Assembly: GCA_036280295.1 (NCBI GenBank)
Contig: DASURA010000078.1
Coordinates: 1-10,553, forward strand
Source: AWTP1-13 sp036280295
GTDB lineage: Bacteria; Pseudomonadota; Alphaproteobacteria; Rhizobiales; Hyphomicrobiaceae
Direction of reading: 5' to 3'
Length of the DNA: 10,553 nucleotides
The position numbers and the translations under genes are program-made. The notes beneath the pieces are model-generated. The model made no database searches. It saw only the letters and a list, made by a program, of their open reading frames with translations, and was not told where the DNA came from. Position 1 is the first letter of the stretch. Every line of letters begins with the position of its first letter. Shown piece by piece: positions 7,252 to 10,553 of this stretch.

Positions 7252-7321
7252 CAGGTTTCAGGGATCGGGTTTCAGGGGCTCCGTGGTCTTCCTGCAACCT
7301 GCCCCCTCAACCTGAAACCTG
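7252..7321. repeat. Inverted repeat built from a TTTCAGG motif
   Basis: CAGGTTTCAGG at 7252-7262 is matched by its exact reverse complement CCTGAAACCTG at 7311-7321, with 48 bases between. A related GGGTTTCAGGG lies at 7267-7277, and GCCCCCT at 7301-7307 can pair with part of AGGGGC near 7274-7279. The block sits in the gap between the divergent kinase and glutathione S-transferase genes. It could form a long hairpin or be a degenerate intergenic repeat. It is closer to the transferase start (7383) than to the kinase start (7167). Confidence 0.65.
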
Positions 7322-7382
7322 ACTCCGGCGGTCCAGGAGGATAGGATGCGCCGCAACAGCAAGCCTTGGGAGCGCCGTTCCG

Positions 7383-7994
7383 ATGAAAATCCTGGAGACC
7401 CGTACAGCACCAAACCCGCGGCGGGTGCGTATCTTTCTGGCGGAGAAGGGCATTGAGGTGCCGTTCGAGGAGCTGGACCTGATGCAGGGCGCGCTGAGGA
7501 CGCCGGAGTTCACCGAGATCAACTTCTTCCAGCGCGTGCCAGTGCTGATTTTGGACGACGGCACCGCCATCTCAGAGACCGTCGCTATCTGTCGCTATTT
7601 CGAGGAGACACAGCCGGAGCCGGCCCTGTTCGGCAAGGGTGCCGCGGGCCGCGCCACGGTGGAGATGTGGAACCGGCGCGTGGAGCTGGGGCTGCTGGCG
7701 GCCGTCCAGGCCACGTTCCGCCACCTGCACCCGGCCATGGCGCACCTTGAGGTGCCGCAGGTCGCGGCCTGGGGCGAGGCGAACAAGCCGAAGGCGCTGG
7801 AGATCCTGGGGCACCTCGACAAGCAGCTGGCGCGGCATCAATTCATCGCCGGTGACGACATCTCGATCGCCGACGTCACCGCGCTGTGCGCCATCGACTT
7901 CATGAAGCCCGCCCGCATCCAGCGTCCGCCGGAGCTCGCCAACATCGAGCGCTGGCACAAGGAGATGTCGGCCCGGCCGAGCGCGAAGGCGTGA
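7383..7994 (+). CDS. Glutathione S-transferase family protein
   Basis: The 203-residue protein has the two-domain layout of cytosolic glutathione S-transferases, which join glutathione to electrophiles or use it for reductive detoxification. The N-terminal thioredoxin-like domain (about 1-80) starts MKILETRTAPNPRRVRIFLA and has the cis-proline strand RVPVLILDDG (Pro53) and the gamma-glutamyl-binding pair Ser64/Glu65 in AISETVAICRYFEE. The helical C-terminal domain (about 87-200) has the conserved FIAGDDISIADVTA with its N-capping box. The first-strand turn has Thr8 and Asn11 where catalytic Ser, Cys or Tyr often lie, and INFFQRVPVL replaces the more common NPxGxVPxL, so the active site looks slightly divergent. 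ATG 7383 is preceded by GGGAGCG at a suitable distance. It is transcribed away from the kinase gene and is probably a single-gene unit. Substrate unknown. Confidence 0.94.
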   Translation: MKILETRTAPNPRRVRIFLAEKGIEVPFEELDLMQGALRTPEFTEINFFQRVPVLILDDGTAISETVAICRYFEETQPEPALFGKGAAGRATVEMWNRRVELGLLAAVQATFRHLHPAMAHLEVPQVAAWGEANKPKALEILGHLDKQLARHQFIAGDDISIADVTALCAIDFMKPARIQRPPELANIERWHKEMSARPSAKA

Positions 7995-8013
7995 GAGTGG
8001 ATTCCGCCCTCTC

Positions 8014-8028
8014 CCGGCGCAACGCCGG
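8014..8028. terminator. Possible hairpin after the glutathione S-transferase gene
   Basis: CCGGCG (8014-8019), loop CAA, then CGCCGG (8023-8028) form a compact GC-only stem twenty bases after the transferase stop. No T-run follows, so it is at best a weak or factor-assisted terminator. Confidence 0.3.
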
Positions 8029-8140
8029 CATCGACACCTGTTCAACAGCGCGGGGATGGCAAGGGGCAGCCAAGGGCGCTGACCTTGCAGCATTTCGCCT
8101 CTATTCTGAGGGTCCGCGTGGAGGGCGCGCCGATTGCAGC

Positions 8141-8198
8141 TGCCCCTCACCCTAACCCTCTCCCCGTTCGCGTCGAAGTGGCGCGACGGGGAGAAAGG
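8141..8198. repeat. REP-like palindrome of the CCCTCACCCTAACCCTCTCCCC type
   Basis: A run starting CCCCTCACCCTAACCCTC leads into the stem TCTCCCCGTTCGCG (8159-8172). The partner arm CGCGACGGGGAGA is at 8182-8194, with one unpaired T in the left arm and a nine-base loop. This pyrimidine-rich lead with a CTCCCCG...CGGGGAG stem is a common intergenic repeat in many proteobacteria (recalled, not searched). It lies in the 266-base gap between the transferase and the metallo-beta-lactamase-fold gene, where it could end transcription or stabilise a 3' end. Confidence 0.75.
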
Positions 8199-8246
8199 AT
8201 CGGGCTGGCGCTCTATCTCCGCCGCACCAATCTTGCTCACACCTGC

Positions 8247-8253
8247 AGGAGGA
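8247..8253 (+). promoter_or_regulatory. Strong ribosome binding site of the MBL-fold gene
   Basis: AGGAGGA ends seven bases before the ATG at 8261, a near-perfect Shine-Dalgarno sequence that fixes the start of the MBL-fold hydrolase. Confidence 0.85.
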
Positions 8254-8260
8254 ATTCGCC

Positions 8261-9004
8261 ATGAAACTCACCGTCGTCGGTTGCGGCGATGCCTTCGGCT
8301 CGGGTGGCCGACTGCAGACGAGCTATCTCGTCGACGCTACCAGCTCCCGCTTCCTGATCGACTGCGGGGCCAGCACGCTGATCGGCTTCAATCGCCTCAA
8401 GCTTGATCCCAATACGGTGCCGACCATCTTCATCTCGCACCTGCACGGCGATCACTACGCGGGGCTGGTGTGGTGGATGGTGCACGCCAAGCACGTCGCC
8501 AAGCGCACGGCGCCGCTCACCATCGCCGGGCCGCCGGGCATCGAGGCGCGCTTCCATGCCGCTGCCGAGGCGCTGTTTCCGGGCTCGGCGCAGGTCGCAC
8601 GCCGCTACGAGCTGAGCTTCGTCGAGCTGCAGCGCGAGGAGCGACGCGAGATCGGGCCGGTGGCGGTGACGCCGTTCGAGGTGCGCCACCCCTCCGGCGC
8701 ACCCTCGTATGCCCTGCGCTTCGAGGCCGAGGGCAAGGTGCTAGGCTTCACCGGCGACAGCGAGTGGGTGGAAACCCTCGTGCCGGCAGGGCACAACGCA
8801 GACCTCTACATGATGGAGTGCTACCAGTACGAGGGCGAGCCCCGCTTCCACATGAGCTGGAGCACCATCCGCCACCACCTCGATCGCATCGCGCCGAAGC
8901 GGGTGATGCTCACGCACATGGCCGACGCAATGCTGGCGCGGCGCGGCGAGGTTGACGATCCGCGCGTGGTGTTGGCTGAGGACGGGCTCGTATTGGAGAT
9001 ATGA
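8261..9004 (+). CDS. Metallo-beta-lactamase-fold hydrolase (RNase Z/ElaC-like subfamily)
   Basis: The 247-residue protein has the full metal-ligand set of a dinuclear MBL-fold hydrolase: His60, His62, Asp64 and His65 in FISHLHGDHYAG, then His143 in FEVRHPSG, Asp166 in LGFTGDSEWV and His219 in VMLTHMA. The start MKLTVVGCGDAFGSGGRLQTSYLV and the GFTGDS and LTHM elements match the RNase Z-like branch more than beta-lactamases or glyoxalase II. It is shorter than typical tRNase Z (about 305), and I see no clear tRNA-binding exosite, so it may act on another phosphodiester or a small ester. The predicted location is cytoplasmic. The ATG has a strong ribosome binding site. Its TGA stop (9002-9004) overlaps the ATG (9001-9003) of the uracil-DNA glycosylase-like gene, implying coupled translation and a related role. 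Confidence 0.93.
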   Translation: MKLTVVGCGDAFGSGGRLQTSYLVDATSSRFLIDCGASTLIGFNRLKLDPNTVPTIFISHLHGDHYAGLVWWMVHAKHVAKRTAPLTIAGPPGIEARFHAAAEALFPGSAQVARRYELSFVELQREERREIGPVAVTPFEVRHPSGAPSYALRFEAEGKVLGFTGDSEWVETLVPAGHNADLYMMECYQYEGEPRFHMSWSTIRHHLDRIAPKRVMLTHMADAMLARRGEVDDPRVVLAEDGLVLEI

Positions 9005-9705
9005 GGGATCGGAGCAAGACGGCCGCTGGGCGTCGCGCGTCGGGTGCCGGCAGTCGAGGCTTGCCATCGGCGCCCGACACCCGGCCTCTGCCCGGCGACC
9101 TGGGCCGGCTGGCGCGTGAGATAGATGCCTGCCGTGTCTGCCGCGACGAGCCCAAGGGCGCGCCGCTGCCGCACGAGCCGCGCCCGGTGGTGAGGCTGAG
9201 CGCCACGGCCCGGCTGGCGATCTGCAGCCAAGCCCCCGGCGTGCGTGTGCACGCTTCGGGAGTGCCGTTCACCGACCCGTCCGGAGACAGGCTGCGGGCT
9301 TGGCTGGCCGTGACGTCCGAGGAGTTCTACGATGTGGCCCGTATCGCCATCGTGCCCATGGGCTTCTGTTTTCCCGGCCACGATGCATCGGGTGGTGACC
9401 TGCCGCCCCGCCGCGAATGTGCCCTCCACTGGCATGCGCGGCTGTTCGCGGCCATGCCGCAGCTGGAGCTGTTGCTGCTGGTCGGGGGGTATGCGCAGCG
9501 CTGGCATCTTGGGCCGGCCGCCGGCGGGGGCATGACGGAAACCGTCAAGGCGTGGCCGAGGCGCCTCACCGCTCCGGAGCGGCCGCGGCGGATCGCGTTG
9601 CCGCACCCGTCGTGGCGCAATAACGCATGGGTTTCGGCCAATCCGTGGTTCGAGCGCGATCTGCTGCCCGCGGTGCGTCGCGAGGTGCGGCGGCTGCTCG
9701 GCTAG
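9001..9705 (+). CDS. Uracil-DNA glycosylase superfamily protein, probably Fe-S type
   Basis: The 234-residue protein appears to be a member of the uracil-DNA glycosylase superfamily, enzymes that remove uracil or related bases from DNA to begin base-excision repair. The first motif is CSQAPGVRVHASGVPFTDPS (75-94), comparable to GEAPGxxEdxxGxPFVG in family 4. The second is ALPHPSWRNN (199-208), with the HPS of the base-binding loop. Cys44 and Cys47 (CRVC), Cys123 and Cys140 fit the CxxC...C-x(14-17)-C spacing of the 4Fe-4S cluster in families 4 and 5, with 16 residues between the last two. The first 35 or so residues are Arg/Ala/Gly-rich and probably disordered. The GxPFVG element is altered, so activity is uncertain. 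Start and stop overlap with the upstream MBL-fold gene (ATGA) indicate an operon of two. I am confident of the superfamily, less so of the subfamily. Confidence 0.8.
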   Translation: MRDRSKTAAGRRASGAGSRGLPSAPDTRPLPGDLGRLAREIDACRVCRDEPKGAPLPHEPRPVVRLSATARLAICSQAPGVRVHASGVPFTDPSGDRLRAWLAVTSEEFYDVARIAIVPMGFCFPGHDASGGDLPPRRECALHWHARLFAAMPQLELLLLVGGYAQRWHLGPAAGGGMTETVKAWPRRLTAPERPRRIALPHPSWRNNAWVSANPWFERDLLPAVRREVRRLLG

Positions 9706-9807
9706 CTTCGCACGTCTGCCAGAGCAGAAACTGCCAGTAAATATTGCACTCGCGTAATGTATCGCGCGTTGTGGCATCCCCGTGAGGCTGCTAGCTTGCC
9801 ACGTCGC

Positions 9808-9816
9808 GGAGGCAGG
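9808..9816 (+). promoter_or_regulatory. Ribosome binding site deciding the GTG start of the livH-like gene
   Basis: GGAGGCAGG lies 9 bases before the GTG at 9826. No in-frame ATG is available before codon 26 of the permease, which is already inside the first membrane helix, so this site and the GTG define the true start. Confidence 0.7.
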
Positions 9817-9825
9817 ACTGGAACG

Positions 9826-10553
9826 GTGGAATACTTTTTTCAGCAGCTCATAAACGGACTGACGCTCGGCTCGATCTACGGGCTCATCGCCATCGGCTAC
9901 ACGATGGTGTATGGGATTATCGGCATGATCAATTTCGCCCACGGCGACGTGTTCATGCTGTCAACGTTCATCGCCCTCATCTTCCTGATGCTGCTGACCC
10001 AGGTGCTGGGCGTCGGCTCGCTGATCGTCGCCCTGCTCATTGTGCTGGTCGCGGCGATGCTGCTGACCTCGCTGTGGGCGTGGACGATCGAGCGGGTGGC
10101 ATATCGTCCGCTGAGCGGCTCGTTCCGGCTGGCACCGCTGATTTCCGCCATCGGCATGTCGATCTTCCTTTCCAACCTGGTACAGGTGACCCAGGGGCCG
10201 CGCTACAAGCCGGCGCCCTCCATGCTGGCCGACAGCATCATCCTCTACCAGGGTGCAGACTATTCGGTGACGATCTCCTACAAGCAGGTGATGATCGTGA
10301 CCGTCACGGCCGTGCTGCTCGCCGCCTTCCGGTACGTGGTGCAGAACACGTCCATCGGCCGCGCCCAACGCGCCTGCGAGCAGGATCGCAAGATGGCAGC
10401 GCTGCTCGGCATCAACGTCAACGCCACCATCTCTCTCACCTTCGTCATGGGCGCAGCGCTGGCAGCGGTCGCCGGGCTTATGTTCATGATCTATTACGGC
10501 GTCGTGCACTTCAATGACGGCTTCACGCCGGGCGTCAAGGCGTTCACGGCGGC
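9826..10553 (+). CDS. livH: Branched-chain amino acid-type ABC transporter permease (LivH family), 3' truncated
   Basis: The frame starts at GTG 9826 and runs open to the window edge, giving 242 codons of a protein that is usually about 290-340 residues long. The translation begins VEYFFQQLINGLTLGSIYGL and continues with the LivH hallmark GMINFAHGDVFML (33-45), the ERVAYRPL loop (89-96), LISAIGMSIFLSNLVQ (105-120) and the cytoplasmic coupling loop RACEQDRKMAALLGINV (182-198), which contacts the ATPases. At least six hydrophobic helices are visible. LivH proteins form the inner-membrane channel with LivM and import branched-chain amino acids, amides, urea or other small solutes with ATP from LivG and LivF, so the substrate cannot be read from this gene alone. 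It is probably the first gene of a livHMGF operon that continues beyond the window. The 120-base gap before it has no clear promoter consensus. Confidence 0.95.
   Translation, partial: MEYFFQQLINGLTLGSIYGLIAIGYTMVYGIIGMINFAHGDVFMLSTFIALIFLMLLTQVLGVGSLIVALLIVLVAAMLLTSLWAWTIERVAYRPLSGSFRLAPLISAIGMSIFLSNLVQVTQGPRYKPAPSMLADSIILYQGADYSVTISYKQVMIVTVTAVLLAAFRYVVQNTSIGRAQRACEQDRKMAALLGINVNATISLTFVMGAALAAVAGLMFMIYYGVVHFNDGFTPGVKAFTA

Noticed and set aside
5524..7344. Plus-strand frame of 606 codons opposite the histidine kinase
   Set aside because: This is another antisense shadow with His/Arg/Asp-rich composition. The kinase on the minus strand has the H, N, G1 and G2 boxes in order.
8247..8260. AGGAGGAATTCGCC before the MBL-fold ATG looks like an engineered cloning ribosome binding site with an EcoRI site
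   Set aside because: The flanks are ordinary genomic DNA with a natural REP-like element upstream and a coupled gene downstream, so the match is most likely chance.
9744..9780. TTGCAC upstream of the livH-like gene as a -35 box
   Set aside because: No -10-like hexamer is present at 16-18 bases downstream, so a sigma-70 promoter cannot be supported.
8821..9942. Minus-strand frame of 373 codons opposite the glycosylase-like gene and the livH start
   Set aside because: It crosses two supported plus-strand genes and an intergenic gap, and shows no domain pattern.

Overview
The window looks like a chromosomal segment of a GC-rich alphaproteobacterium. The pointers are a DUF1289 gene joined to a membrane-anchored TIGR02281-type aspartic protease, an alphaproteobacterial-style multi-TM histidine kinase, a PMM/PGM mutase and the start of a liv-type ABC operon. 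A Hyphomicrobiales or Reyranella-like host is plausible, but the genus cannot be fixed from these data. No rRNA, tRNA, CRISPR array, transposase or phage gene was seen.

Left part (1-2351, plus strand, visibly less GC-rich than the rest): the C-terminal end of a small membrane protein, about 410 bases with no recognisable gene, a short NAD(P)-dependent epimerase-like SDR protein (597-1178), and a complete aliphatic-type nitrilase (1218-2171) of the Nit6803/Nit1C kind with its Glu-Lys-Cys triad. None of the usual Nit1C partner genes follows it.

Centre (2352-7167, all minus strand): read in the direction of transcription, a six-TM sensor histidine kinase, a four-cysteine DUF1289 protein, a membrane-anchored retropepsin-like protease (stop and start one base apart), then after 223 bases a phosphomannomutase/phosphoglucomutase and a DoxX-like membrane protein. 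A perfect 12-bp-arm palindrome (2762-2788) lies between the last two. Kinase, DUF1289 and protease are packed tightly enough to be one transcript. The mutase and DoxX gene may be another.

Right part (7383-10553, plus strand): a glutathione S-transferase, a spacer with a REP-like palindrome, a metallo-beta-lactamase-fold hydrolase whose stop overlaps the start of a uracil-DNA glycosylase superfamily protein (ATGA), and the first 242 codons of a LivH-like permease starting at GTG. The glycosylase-like protein has four cysteines spaced as in Fe-S family 4/5 UDGs, so the pair may act in nucleic-acid repair or turnover (inference).

Most of the window is ordinary core or accessory metabolism. I found no convincing new multi-gene system. 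The best leads are the MBL/Fe-S UDG pair, the kinase/DUF1289/protease cluster, the solitary Nit1C-type nitrilase, and three different intergenic repeat elements.
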